A DNA stretch of 7,626 nt, taken from positions 1 through 7,626 of the forward strand of contig JANJXE010000172.1 in assembly GCA_024709185.1 (NCBI GenBank), written 5' to 3'. Source of the stretch: Paludibacter sp. Its GTDB lineage: Bacteria; Bacteroidota; Bacteroidia; Bacteroidales; Paludibacteraceae. The notes beneath the pieces were generated by a model. It worked only from the letters and a program-made list of their open reading frames with translations. It searched no databases and was not told the DNA's origin. The first letter of the stretch is position 1, and every line of letters begins with the position of its first letter. The position numbers were made by a program, and so were the translations under genes. Positions 1 through 7,139 of the stretch are shown here, one piece after another.

Positions 1-708
1 ACCTATAAGAAAATTGGTAGTGCCGGTGTAGAGGTAAGCATGGGCACCTACGACCTGACCGTTAACCGGGCTCTCAATATCAATGTAATCAATTGCAAAC
101 AAACCAACGACATTAACGACCCGGTTTACTGGGGTCTTTTCGCTTCCAATTTCTGCAAGAATATCCTGTTCGATAATTGCCATTTCTCACGTTTCGATGC
201 CCACATGGGTGTTGCCAATGCCACCATCCGAAACAGCAGCCTGGGACATATGGGTATCAATGCTATCGGCGAAGGATTATTGCTGATTGAGAACACAAAA
301 ATTAAGTCAGGCAGAATGGTGAATTTACGAAACGATTACGGAAGCACCTGGAATGGCGAGTTGATTATCCGCAACTGCGAATTTACTCCCACCAGTTTAT
401 CTGCTGTTAATCTGATTATTGGGTCGAACGAAGGGCAGCATGATTTCGGCTATGTGTGCTACATGCCCGAACGAATTACCATTGAAAATCTGAAGATAAA
501 CGATGCCAATGCCCCTGACAGTTACAAGGGCCCTGCAATTTTTGGTGATTTTAATCCTAATAAAAAGGATAAAAGCTTTGTTGAGAAATTTCCATACGTC
601 CTGACGAAAGAAGTGATCGTAAAGAACATTACTTCTGAAAACGGCAAGCCCCTTCGTTTGAGCAATAATGAGTTTATGTTTAAGGATGTAAAGTTAACAA
701 GCTTGTAA
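1..708 (+). CDS. Right-handed parallel beta-helix protein, C-terminal part (5' end outside the window)
   Basis: The reading frame is already open at base 1 and ends with TAA at 706-708, giving 235 residues in the window. The ATG at 40 is probably internal, because the 13 codons before it are open and read naturally into it. The protein shows short strand-turn-strand units spaced roughly 20-30 residues apart, for example NILFDNCHF, ATIRNSSL, LLIENTKI, LIIRNCEF, ITIENLKI and VIVKNITS. The repeated I/V-x-N/D-C/S/T pattern is typical of the rungs of pectate-lyase-like beta-helices. Such folds occur in polysaccharide lyases, glycoside hydrolases, epimerases, adhesins and phage tailspikes. The catalytic residues cannot be identified here, so the substrate is unknown. 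No C-terminal sorting domain or transmembrane segment is seen. It converges on the minus-strand gene string and is probably an independent unit. The fold is fairly sure, the function is not. Confidence 0.75.
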   Translation, partial: TYKKIGSAGVEVSMGTYDLTVNRALNINVINCKQTNDINDPVYWGLFASNFCKNILFDNCHFSRFDAHMGVANATIRNSSLGHMGINAIGEGLLLIENTKIKSGRMVNLRNDYGSTWNGELIIRNCEFTPTSLSAVNLIIGSNEGQHDFGYVCYMPERITIENLKINDANAPDSYKGPAIFGDFNPNKKDKSFVEKFPYVLTKEVIVKNITSENGKPLRLSNNEFMFKDVKLTSL

Positions 709-755
709 GTAATACAGCAGGTTGCTTTGCTATGAAAGCTGCTGGTTGGATTACT
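708..755. terminator. Imperfect long hairpin just after the beta-helix stop codon
   Basis: AGTAAT (708-713) pairs with ATTACT (750-755). CAGCA (715-719) pairs with TGCTG (740-744). GCTTT (724-728) pairs with AAAGC (735-739), leaving the loop GCTATG. Together these make 16 pairs interrupted by a bulge (720-723) and an asymmetric internal loop. The position, starting at the last base of the stop codon, suits an end-of-transcript structure for the plus-strand gene. No clear run of T follows it, so it may be a 3'-end stabilising hairpin and not an intrinsic terminator. Confidence 0.35.
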
Positions 756-776
756 GTGTACTACTCCATAGCAACA

Positions 777-796
777 AAACACAAATCGTTGTGTTT
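777..796. terminator. Candidate bidirectional terminator hairpin between convergent genes
   Basis: AAACACAA (777-784) and TTGTGTTT (789-796) form a perfect 8-bp inverted repeat around the 4-nt loop ATCG. It lies 5 nt past the stop of the minus-strand phosphatase gene (TAA at 804-802) and downstream of the plus-strand gene, where a shared terminator is expected. The stem has only two G-C pairs and the T-rich part lies within the stem arm, so folding would be weak. Terminator function is inferred from position and symmetry. Confidence 0.4.
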
Positions 797-801
797 AAAC
801 A

Positions 802-1443
802 TTAGAAGATATCTTCCTCTGCACTCGCAATAAACCGTGTCGCACCGGCTGCTTCAAGTTCGCTCTGCGGACGGAAACCCCAGAGTACACCGATAAAATC
901 GACGCCGGCATTGAGTGCCGTGGCGGCATCCACGCCCGAATCGCCGATGTAAAGTGTTTCTTCGCGGGTAACTCTTGCTGCCGCCCGAATTTCATCCACG
1001 ATCACGGGCGAGGGCTTAACGGGAATGCCTTCGCGCTGGCCCAAAACGCTTACAAAATCGATGTCGGGGAAGTAATGTTTTACCAGGGCTACAGTTCCTT
1101 CGTGGAACTTGTTCGAAGCTACAGCCAGCTGTTTTCCTTCTGCTGCAAGCCTGTGGAGTAACTCAACCGTTCCGGGATAGGGACGGGTGGCTTCTTCGCC
1201 GTGTACCTGGTAATACTTCATGAATTCATGTTTCACCATCGAGATGATGTCGGCAGTACGTTTGTCTTCAGGCAAGGCTCTTTCGATCAGTTTGTTGATG
1301 CCGTTTCCGACAAAAAACCGATAAGCCTGCTCTTCGTGTTGGGGAAAGTCGTACTGACTCAATGCATAATTGGTGGCGGCTGCCAGATCGCCGATGGTGT
1401 CGAGCAGGGTGCCATCCAAATCAAAAATAACTAATTTCTTCAT
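802..1443 (-). CDS. HAD-family hydrolase, phosphoglycolate phosphatase type
   Basis: This 213-residue soluble protein has all four HAD phosphatase motifs. Motif I is DLDGT with nucleophile D8 and acid/base D10. Motif II is the S110 in ASNK. Motif III is K143 in VKPSP. Motif IV is GDSGVD with D168 and D172 for magnesium. Residues about 15-85 form an all-helical C1 cap that includes VGNGINKLIERAL, a pattern typical of the Gph/PGP branch. Family members hydrolyse 2-phosphoglycolate to glycolate, a product of 3'-phosphoglycolate DNA-end repair, although related HAD enzymes act on pyrophosphate, other sugar phosphates or nucleotides. The start ATG is placed 1 nt after the stop of the upstream helicase gene and begins directly with the conserved MKKLVIFDLDGT strand. 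It is the last gene of the minus-strand string. The family is certain, the exact substrate is not. Confidence 0.85.
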   Translation of the reverse strand: MKKLVIFDLDGTLLDTIGDLAAATNYALSQYDFPQHEEQAYRFFVGNGINKLIERALPEDKRTADIISMVKHEFMKYYQVHGEEATRPYPGTVELLHRLAAEGKQLAVASNKFHEGTVALVKHYFPDIDFVSVLGQREGIPVKPSPVIVDEIRAAARVTREETLYIGDSGVDAATALNAGVDFIGVLWGFRPQSELEAAGATRFIASAEEDIF

Positions 1444-1447
1444 TTCA
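1441..1447 (-). promoter_or_regulatory. Helicase stop/phosphatase start junction (TGAAATG)
   Basis: On the minus strand the TGA of the helicase gene is followed after one base by the ATG of the phosphatase gene. No AGGAGG-type ribosome site is visible. The upstream message is purine-rich (TTGAAAAAAG), within the last helicase codons. The geometry suggests re-initiation or coupled translation. Confidence 0.55.
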
Positions 1448-4400
1448 GCTTACTGTTACTACTTTTTTCAATTTTACATAACATAAATACCCCGAGCAAC
1501 TGTATCCCATTTCCCGCAACAGGCCGGCGTAGTTTTCCACTTGCCGGATATGTGCCAAATGTTCCGCAGCGCCAAATTTATAATCGACCACGGTGGCGTG
1601 GTTGCCGTTCAGTACCACGCGGTCGGGGCGGTAGAGGGCACCGGTGGGAGTGATGATGGTGGTTTCGTTCAGTGCCTTTGCCTGCGAATCGAACCAGAGG
1701 TTCACTTCTGGTAACCGGCCGAAAGCTTCTAAATCGTCGACAATACTCTTTGATTCAAATGCCGTAATGCGTCCCTGCTGAATAAGCCGGTCAACCAAAT
1801 GCTGGTACTCTCCGGGCTGTTTCAGTTCACTGAAAATTTCGTGCATCAAATTTCCGTAATCAATCGGATTGTCGGTGATGTCGGTTTCTTCGCGGTTGAA
1901 ATTGTGAATGCGATGACGGATGCGCAGTCGGTTGTTCAGTAATTCGACAGGGTAGGCCTTGCTAACGAGCTGCTCCTCTGAGCCTGAATTTTCTTGCCCT
2001 TTTGTGCCATCCTGGCCGCTAGTTGTTGGCGCAAATTCTTCGTTAGCAGTTAGTTTTGTTGTAACCACCAGTTCTTTTTTCTTTGAAATAACCAGTTCAA
2101 CTTCTTTCTCATTTAAAAACTCCCGCTCGACTCCTGCACAGTAGGTTTGTGTTGCTTCATCAAAAGTGCCTTCTCCATCGGCTTTCTCTTTCAATAAAGT
2201 ATAAAGCAGCGACGATAAACTGTTGACCGTAATGATTCCTTTGGCGGTAGGCCTGGGCTGTTTGCAAAAGCAATGCATTTCATTTCGGGCACGTGTAAAA
2301 GCCACATAAGCCACGTTCAGGTTGTCGATATACGTATGCATCAACTCGCTGTAATACTGATTCGCAAATACCGATTGACCCAGTTTTGAACTGAATTCTA
2401 CCGGTAACAGTGGAAGTTGTGCAAAAGGTTCCTTATCGGTAGAGCACCACAGAAGTGGTTTCTGTTTGCCAACAAAGTCCCAGTCGCAAAAAGGCATAAT
2501 CACCACTTTAAAGTCGAGCCCTTTCGATTTGTGAATGGTCATAATGCGCATTGCCTGGTCGTTTTCGGGCATCGGAATGGTTTTATTAATTCCGTGCTCA
2601 TCCCACCATTGCAGAAAACTGTTCAGGTCGGCCGACTTCCCTTTACTGTAATTGAAAATCACATCCTGAAAGGCCTGAAGGAAAATGGCCTCACCGTGCC
2701 AATCGGCAAGTTGGTAGCGGTAAATGAGCTGTTCGCAGATTTCAAACAGGGAGAGCTGCCTGAGCTTCAGTAATTCATCGTTTTCTTCAGGAGTGAAATG
2801 CGGACACAACAATCCATCGGTCGATTTTAAAAAATAAGCAGCTAGTGCTTCATTGTCGGATAAACCGAGCTGTCCGCGTCCGTATTCGTAGGTCACAATG
2901 GTTTGCTGCACGGTATCGTCGGGATATACAAATAAATGAAGCAATGCCGTGAGGAACCGTACCGACGGGGCCGATGAGATAAACAGCCCTTCGTTACCGA
3001 TGATGTCGTAACTGCAGTCGGCCAGCGCTTCGGGCTGTGTTTTGTAATGAAGCAATTTCTCGATTACCAGCTGTGCATCATTGTTGGATCGAACTAAAAT
3101 GGCGATGTCGGACGGTTTATAACCCCGTTGCTGTAGGTTTTCCACCAGCCTGGGCAGTTGTTGCAGACTGAGCTCTTTCCAACTCTCATCGCTCTCGTTC
3201 TTGTCGATAAACGTAAATCGAACCAGCCCTTCGCCGGAGTCGGGCTTTGTGTGCTGGGTCACATCATTATAGGCTTTCGTGATGCTCGTTGTAAGCGGAC
3301 CGAGCTCCGGTAGTTCGCTAAGCAGTGGCTCTACACTGGTGTTAAGCAATTGCTGCATGTAAGCAGCCATGCGACTGAAAATCGCATTGTTGAACTCTAC
3401 AATATGCCTGTCGCTGCGGTAATTTGTACTCAACGATTCGTTGTTGAGTTGATCGGGTGTAAAATCGGTATAAATCTGTCGGTCGAGCAGTTTCCAGTCG
3501 GAATTACGCCAGCGGTAAATGCTTTGCTTCACGTCGCCCACCACCAGGTTGTCGTCACCTGCGGCCAGACTGTTGCTAATCAACGGCAGGAAGTTTTGCC
3601 ATTGCATGACTGACGTATCCTGAAATTCATCAATCATAAAATGATGAATCCGCAAGCCGGTTTTTTCGTAAATAAAAGGAGCATCGCTGTTGTCGATGAC
3701 CTTATTCAGCAATAGGTTCGAATCGGCAATCAGCATGGTGTTCTGTTCGTTGGTCAGCTTTTTTACCTGCACCGACAGGTCGGACAGAATCCCAAGGGTG
3801 TTCAGGTGTTTTTTGATAAGCCGGGCAGTGGTTACGTAGATGATGCCGGTATCCACCCGCTGTATCAGTTCCTGCATCAGGGACTGCAAACCATTGGTAT
3901 AAATGCGTGTAATGGCACCGACGATATCGGCTGGTGCGCTTTTGGTATAGCATTCTTCTACAGCCTCAGCCATCAATCGAAACGTTGCACCGGGTATAGG
4001 GTCATCGATAACTGATGTACTCAGCTTTTCAATCAAATTTATCGACGAACGCGATCCTCCCTTGAAATTCTCCAACTTCAATCCTGCATCGTCGATTATT
4101 TTGAGTGCCTGTGTTGAAATCCGTTTCAGGTCGTTATTGAAATCGTTGATTATAGTGTTCAGCTCAGAACGAAACCCTCTCAGGAAGTTCCTGTCGTGCA
4201 GTTTCTCGTGTACGGCTTGGGCCTGTGCCTGGTAACTTTCGGCAAAGAGCTGGTTTCCCATGTTCAGGATTTCCGAACGCATATTCCAGTTCTCCGATGC
4301 CTCTATCTTTTCCTCTGCATAGGCAGTAAGCCAGTCGAGCAATTGCTTGTTTTCACCTGCCGATAAATCGACAAACATATTATCGACCGCCTGTTCGAGG

Positions 4401-4816
4401 ATGGGTGTTTGTTCCAGTTCGAGTGCATAGCCTCCGTGTACTCCAATTTCACGGGCAAAAGCGCGTATTACCTGCTGAAAGAATTTATCAATCGTGCTGA
4501 TAGAAAAGGCTGAATAATCGTGCAGTATCGCATTCAGGATTTTCCCGGCACGAACCCTGATTTGCTCTTCGGTGGATTGACTGTACAATTGTGTCAGTTC
4601 ATTCAGGTAAGGCGATGGCTGGTTGGTTGCCAGTTTGTGTAGCTCGAGGATGATGCGCGACTTCATCTCATCTGTCGCCTTGTTCGTAAATGTCACAGCC
4701 AGGATGGAACGATGCGGGTGAAATTCAGGATCTTCGCGGAACAGAAGGCGGATATAATCACCCGTGAGCCGGAAGGTTTTTCCCGACCCAGCGGAAGCAC
4801 GGTAAACGGTCAACAT
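1445..4816 (-). CDS. UvrD/RecB-type helicase with C-terminal PD-(D/E)XK nuclease domain (AddA-like)
   Basis: This 1123-residue superfamily 1A helicase-nuclease resembles AddA/RecB, which unwinds and trims double-strand DNA ends for RecA loading. Helicase motifs appear in order: Walker A ASAGSGKT (7-14, K13), Ia TFTNKATDEMKSR (42-54), ISTIDKFF (106-113), II IDEFQDTS (395-402), III VVGDVKQSIYRWR (425-437), IV STNYRSD (463-469), V TIHKSKGLDF (760-769) and VI VAFTRAR (838-844). A hydrophilic linker (about 914-952) leads to a RecB-family nuclease domain: GNLMHE (H992), PDR (D1065), VDYK (D1078, K1080) and QVENY (Q1092, Y1096). All catalytic residues are present, so both activities should be intact. 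It is slightly shorter than typical AddA (about 1200 residues). The start is 5 nt after the tadA stop and leads straight into the Walker A strand. No AddB or RecC/RecD partner lies next to it in the window. RecB-like naming is possible, but the architecture alone does not separate the two. Confidence 0.92.
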   Translation of the reverse strand: MLTVYRASAGSGKTFRLTGDYIRLLFREDPEFHPHRSILAVTFTNKATDEMKSRIILELHKLATNQPSPYLNELTQLYSQSTEEQIRVRAGKILNAILHDYSAFSISTIDKFFQQVIRAFAREIGVHGGYALELEQTPILEQAVDNMFVDLSAGENKQLLDWLTAYAEEKIEASENWNMRSEILNMGNQLFAESYQAQAQAVHEKLHDRNFLRGFRSELNTIINDFNNDLKRISTQALKIIDDAGLKLENFKGGSRSSINLIEKLSTSVIDDPIPGATFRLMAEAVEECYTKSAPADIVGAITRIYTNGLQSLMQELIQRVDTGIIYVTTARLIKKHLNTLGILSDLSVQVKKLTNEQNTMLIADSNLLLNKVIDNSDAPFIYEKTGLRIHHFMIDEFQDTSVMQWQNFLPLISNSLAAGDDNLVVGDVKQSIYRWRNSDWKLLDRQIYTDFTPDQLNNESLSTNYRSDRHIVEFNNAIFSRMAAYMQQLLNTSVEPLLSELPELGPLTTSITKAYNDVTQHTKPDSGEGLVRFTFIDKNESDESWKELSLQQLPRLVENLQQRGYKPSDIAILVRSNNDAQLVIEKLLHYKTQPEALADCSYDIIGNEGLFISSAPSVRFLTALLHLFVYPDDTVQQTIVTYEYGRGQLGLSDNEALAAYFLKSTDGLLCPHFTPEENDELLKLRQLSLFEICEQLIYRYQLADWHGEAIFLQAFQDVIFNYSKGKSADLNSFLQWWDEHGINKTIPMPENDQAMRIMTIHKSKGLDFKVVIMPFCDWDFVGKQKPLLWCSTDKEPFAQLPLLPVEFSSKLGQSVFANQYYSELMHTYIDNLNVAYVAFTRARNEMHCFCKQPRPTAKGIITVNSLSSLLYTLLKEKADGEGTFDEATQTYCAGVEREFLNEKEVELVISKKKELVVTTKLTANEEFAPTTSGQDGTKGQENSGSEEQLVSKAYPVELLNNRLRIRHRIHNFNREETDITDNPIDYGNLMHEIFSELKQPGEYQHLVDRLIQQGRITAFESKSIVDDLEAFGRLPEVNLWFDSQAKALNETTIITPTGALYRPDRVVLNGNHATVVDYKFGAAEHLAHIRQVENYAGLLREMGYSCSGYLCYVKLKKVVTVS
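1961..2077 (-). other. Low-complexity hydrophilic linker inside the helicase-nuclease
   Basis: Residues about 914-952 of the helicase protein are rich in T, E, G, S, Q and K (for example TTSGQDGTKGQENSGSEE) with almost no hydrophobic pattern. The segment lies between the last helicase region and the start of the nuclease domain near residue 953. This matches the flexible tether that joins helicase and nuclease modules in RecB/AddA proteins. The reading frame is unbroken across it. Confidence 0.65.
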
Positions 4817-4824
4817 AGGCTTTA
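4814..4824 (-). promoter_or_regulatory. tadA stop/helicase start junction (TAAAGCCTATG)
   Basis: On the minus strand the TAA of tadA and the ATG of the helicase gene are separated by the five bases AGCCT. An A-rich stretch (AAAAAAAGATAAAG) precedes the start and no strong Shine-Dalgarno is visible, as is common in Bacteroidota. There is no room for a separate promoter in the gap, so the helicase is probably read from the upstream transcript. Confidence 0.5.
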
Positions 4825-5253
4825 TCTTTTTTTACGAAAGAAGTCTTTCATCAATTGACTGCATTCCTCTTCCAGCACTCCAAAAACCACTTCGGCTTTC
4901 GGATGCAGGGCTTCGGGAGCAAAGCGCTGAAAACCACGTTTTTCGTCGCGGGCTCCAATCACTATGCGGCTCATCTGTGACCAGCCCAGCGCCCCGGCAC
5001 ACATCACGCAGGGTTCCACTGTAACGTACAAGGTGCATCCTGTGAGGTATTTACCTCCCAGAAAACCTGCTGCTGCAGTAATCGCCTGCATCTCGGCATG
5101 GGCCGTCACGTCGGTAAGCGTCTCGGTAAGGTTGTGTCCCCGCGCAATGATGCGGTCGTTGCACACAATCACGGCACCCACCGGCACTTCATCGCGCTCC
5201 AGGGCTTTGTGCGCCTCGGCCAGCGCTTGTTTCATGTAGTGTGCGTCGTCCAT
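4822..5253 (-). CDS. tadA: tRNA-specific adenosine deaminase TadA
   Basis: This 143-residue cytidine/deoxycytidylate-deaminase-fold enzyme converts the wobble adenosine 34 to inosine in tRNA-Arg(ACG), allowing it to read CGU, CGC and CGA codons. Zinc ligands and catalytic glutamate are in place: H52-A-E54 in TAHAEMQAI, and P81-C82-x2-C85 in VEPCVMCAGAL. N41 in GHN matches the conserved asparagine that contacts the target base. The segment ARDEKRGFQRF (101-111) replaces the ARDAKTGA of the E. coli enzyme, a change I recall as common in Bacteroidota relatives. The length is normal for bacterial TadA. The ATG is 1 nt after the parE stop. A general nucleoside or guanine deaminase is possible from the fold alone, but the motif spacing and C-terminal helix (EEECSQLMKDFFRKKR) favour TadA. 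Confidence 0.9.
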   Translation of the reverse strand: MDDAHYMKQALAEAHKALERDEVPVGAVIVCNDRIIARGHNLTETLTDVTAHAEMQAITAAAGFLGGKYLTGCTLYVTVEPCVMCAGALGWSQMSRIVIGARDEKRGFQRFAPEALHPKAEVVFGVLEEECSQLMKDFFRKKR

Positions 5254-5257
5254 GTTA
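5251..5257 (-). promoter_or_regulatory. parE stop/tadA start junction (TAACATG)
   Basis: The parE stop TAA and the tadA ATG are separated by a single C on the minus strand. The purine-rich GAAGAAGATG in the last parE codons is the only ribosome-site-like sequence nearby. Coupled translation of tadA behind parE is likely. Confidence 0.55.
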
Positions 5258-7120
5258 CGCTACATCTTCTTCCACCACCAAATTATCGATAATAAAATTC
5301 TGCCTGTCGGAGGTGTTTTTGCCCATGTAAAATTGCAGGAGCTCAGCCACACCGTCTTCTTTTTTCAGAGAAACCTGGTCCAAACGAATATCTTTTCCAA
5401 TGAAATGCTTGAACTCATCCGGCGAAATTTCACCCAGCCCTTTAAAGCGGGTAATCTCAGCATTGGCTCCCAGTTTGGCGATGGCATTCAGCCGCTCTTC
5501 CTCCGAATAGCAATAAATGGTTTCCTTTTTATTCCGAACACGGAAAAGCGGTGTCTGCAAAATATATACATGCCCTTTTTTGATCAAATCAGGGAAAAAC
5601 TGCAGGAAGAAAGTAATGAGCAGCAGGCGGATATGCATACCATCCACGTCGGCATCGGTGGCCACAATCACTTTGTTGTAGCGCAGACCTTCCAATCCAT
5701 CTTCTATATTTAATGCGGCTTGCAGGAGGTTAAACTCTTCGTTTTCGTACACAATCTTTTTGGTCAGGCCGTAACTGTTCAGCGGCTTCCCACGCAGACT
5801 GAATACCGCCTGTGTATTCACATCCCGGCTTTTGGTAATCGAACCGCTGGCCGAATCTCCCTCGGTGATAAAAATACAGGAGTTTTCGGTGTCGCCTTTC
5901 GTGTCGTTGTAATGTACCCGGCAATCGCGTAGTTTCTTGTTGTGGAGGTTCACTTTTTTAGCACGTTCACGTGCCAGTTTGGTCACTCCGGCAATCGCTT
6001 TGCGCTCTTTTTCCGATTCCTGAATTTTCTGCATCATCGCATTGGCAGTGTCCGAATGTCGGTGCAGGTAATTGTCCAACTCCTTCTTCAGGAAGTCGGA
6101 AATGAATTTATTCACCGAGATGCCATCTTTTGCAATATCGCGCGAACCGAGCTTGGTCTTGGTTTGCGACTCGAACACAGGCTCTTCCACACTGATGGCT
6201 ACAGCGGCTACAATGCCATTGCGGATGTCGGTAAGCTCCATGTTTTTAGCGTAAAACTCTTTGATGGTGCGCGCCACGGCTTCGCGAAAAGAACTCTGGT
6301 GCGTTCCTCCCTGGGTAGTATGCTGCCCGTTGACAAAGGAATAATATTCCTCGCCGTACTGGTCGGTATGCGTAAAGGCTATTTCAATATCTTCATCTTT
6401 TAAATGAATGATGGGGTAGAGGGCCTCGGAAGTGATGTTCTCGTTGAGCAAATCGAGCAACCCATTGCGCGAAAGAATGCGTTTGCCATTGAATATCAGC
6501 GTGAGGCCGGTATTCAGGTAAGCATAGTTACGCAACATAGTTTCGATGTACTCTTCGTTGTACTTGTAGTTTTCGAAGAGGGTATTGTCGGGAACGAAAA
6601 ACACATAGGTACCGGTGTCGGTGCCGCTGTAAGGCTCCATTCCGAAATCATTCACCAGCTTTCCCTGCGCAAATTCGGCCTTCCGGGTTTGTCCGTCGCG
6701 GTAACTTTGTACGATAAACTGCGACGAAAGTGCATTTACTGCTTTGGTACCCACTCCGTTCAGACCTACTGATTTTTTAAAGGCCTTAGAGTCGTATTTT
6801 CCTCCGGTATTCATAATCGATACCGCATCGATCATCTTTCCCAGGGGGATGCCACGACCGAAGTCGCGCACTTCCACGTGACCATCCTTCACATCTACAG
6901 TGATCTGTCGGCCGGCTCCCATTCGGAATTCATCTACACAGTTGTCGAGTACTTCCTTCAATAACACATAGATGCCATCGTCGTAATGCGACCCGTCGCC
7001 GAGCTTCCCGATATACATCCCCGGACGGCGCCGCACATGCTCCAGTCCCTCCAGTGTAATGATATTACTGTCGCCGTAATCCACTTGTTGCATCGGTTTT
7101 ACATCTTCTGTTGCTGCCAT
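5255..7120 (-). CDS. parE: DNA topoisomerase IV subunit B (ATPase and Toprim subunit)
   Basis: This 621-residue type IIA topoisomerase B subunit works with ParC to decatenate daughter chromosomes using ATP. The GHKL ATPase domain shows the N-terminal [16 protein letters not shown], catalytic E56 with N60 in KEVLDN, D86-x-G88-R-G-I-P, and the ATP lid [14 protein letters not shown] (119-132). The transducer segment carries the switch lysine K321 in QTKTKLGS. The Toprim domain has EGDSASGS (E420), RGKPLN (443-448) and DADVDG (D489, D491, D493). RFKGLGE is at 558-564. The length fits ParE (about 630) and not the longer GyrB of many Gram-negatives, and no GyrB-type insert is seen. Bacterial GyrB cannot be fully excluded without a tree. 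The chosen ATG lies 19 nt after the upstream stop behind a purine-rich AAGAAGAAAG. No parC lies in the window. Confidence 0.92.
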   Translation of the reverse strand: MAATEDVKPMQQVDYGDSNIITLEGLEHVRRRPGMYIGKLGDGSHYDDGIYVLLKEVLDNCVDEFRMGAGRQITVDVKDGHVEVRDFGRGIPLGKMIDAVSIMNTGGKYDSKAFKKSVGLNGVGTKAVNALSSQFIVQSYRDGQTRKAEFAQGKLVNDFGMEPYSGTDTGTYVFFVPDNTLFENYKYNEEYIETMLRNYAYLNTGLTLIFNGKRILSRNGLLDLLNENITSEALYPIIHLKDEDIEIAFTHTDQYGEEYYSFVNGQHTTQGGTHQSSFREAVARTIKEFYAKNMELTDIRNGIVAAVAISVEEPVFESQTKTKLGSRDIAKDGISVNKFISDFLKKELDNYLHRHSDTANAMMQKIQESEKERKAIAGVTKLARERAKKVNLHNKKLRDCRVHYNDTKGDTENSCIFITEGDSASGSITKSRDVNTQAVFSLRGKPLNSYGLTKKIVYENEEFNLLQAALNIEDGLEGLRYNKVIVATDADVDGMHIRLLLITFFLQFFPDLIKKGHVYILQTPLFRVRNKKETIYCYSEEERLNAIAKLGANAEITRFKGLGEISPDEFKHFIGKDIRLDQVSLKKEDGVAELLQFYMGKNTSDRQNFIIDNLVVEEDVA

Positions 7121-7139
7121 AGCTTTCTTCTTTCGTAAT

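Noticed and set aside
40..42. ATG at 40 as the true start of the beta-helix protein
   Set aside because: The frame is open from base 1 and the preceding codons (TYKKIGSAGVEVS) read like part of the same protein, so the gene is better treated as truncated by the window edge.
522..782. Minus-strand frame of 86 codons overlapping the end of the beta-helix gene and the spacer
   Set aside because: It is antisense to the beta-helix rungs, low in recognisable content, and would place a gene across both candidate terminators.
1201..4015. Plus-strand open frames antisense to the phosphatase and helicase (1201-1434, 1959-2144, 2417-2773, 3350-3613, 3806-4015)
   Set aside because: Each one overlaps a minus-strand gene with clear family motifs. 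None has a recognisable product, and no start site or terminator supports transcription.
5252..6772. Plus-strand open frames of about 120-150 codons at 5252-5713, 5942-6403 and 6404-6772
   Set aside because: They lie antisense to the conserved ATPase and Toprim motifs of parE. Their translations show no domain or recognisable pattern, and their openness follows from the codon use of the parE strand.
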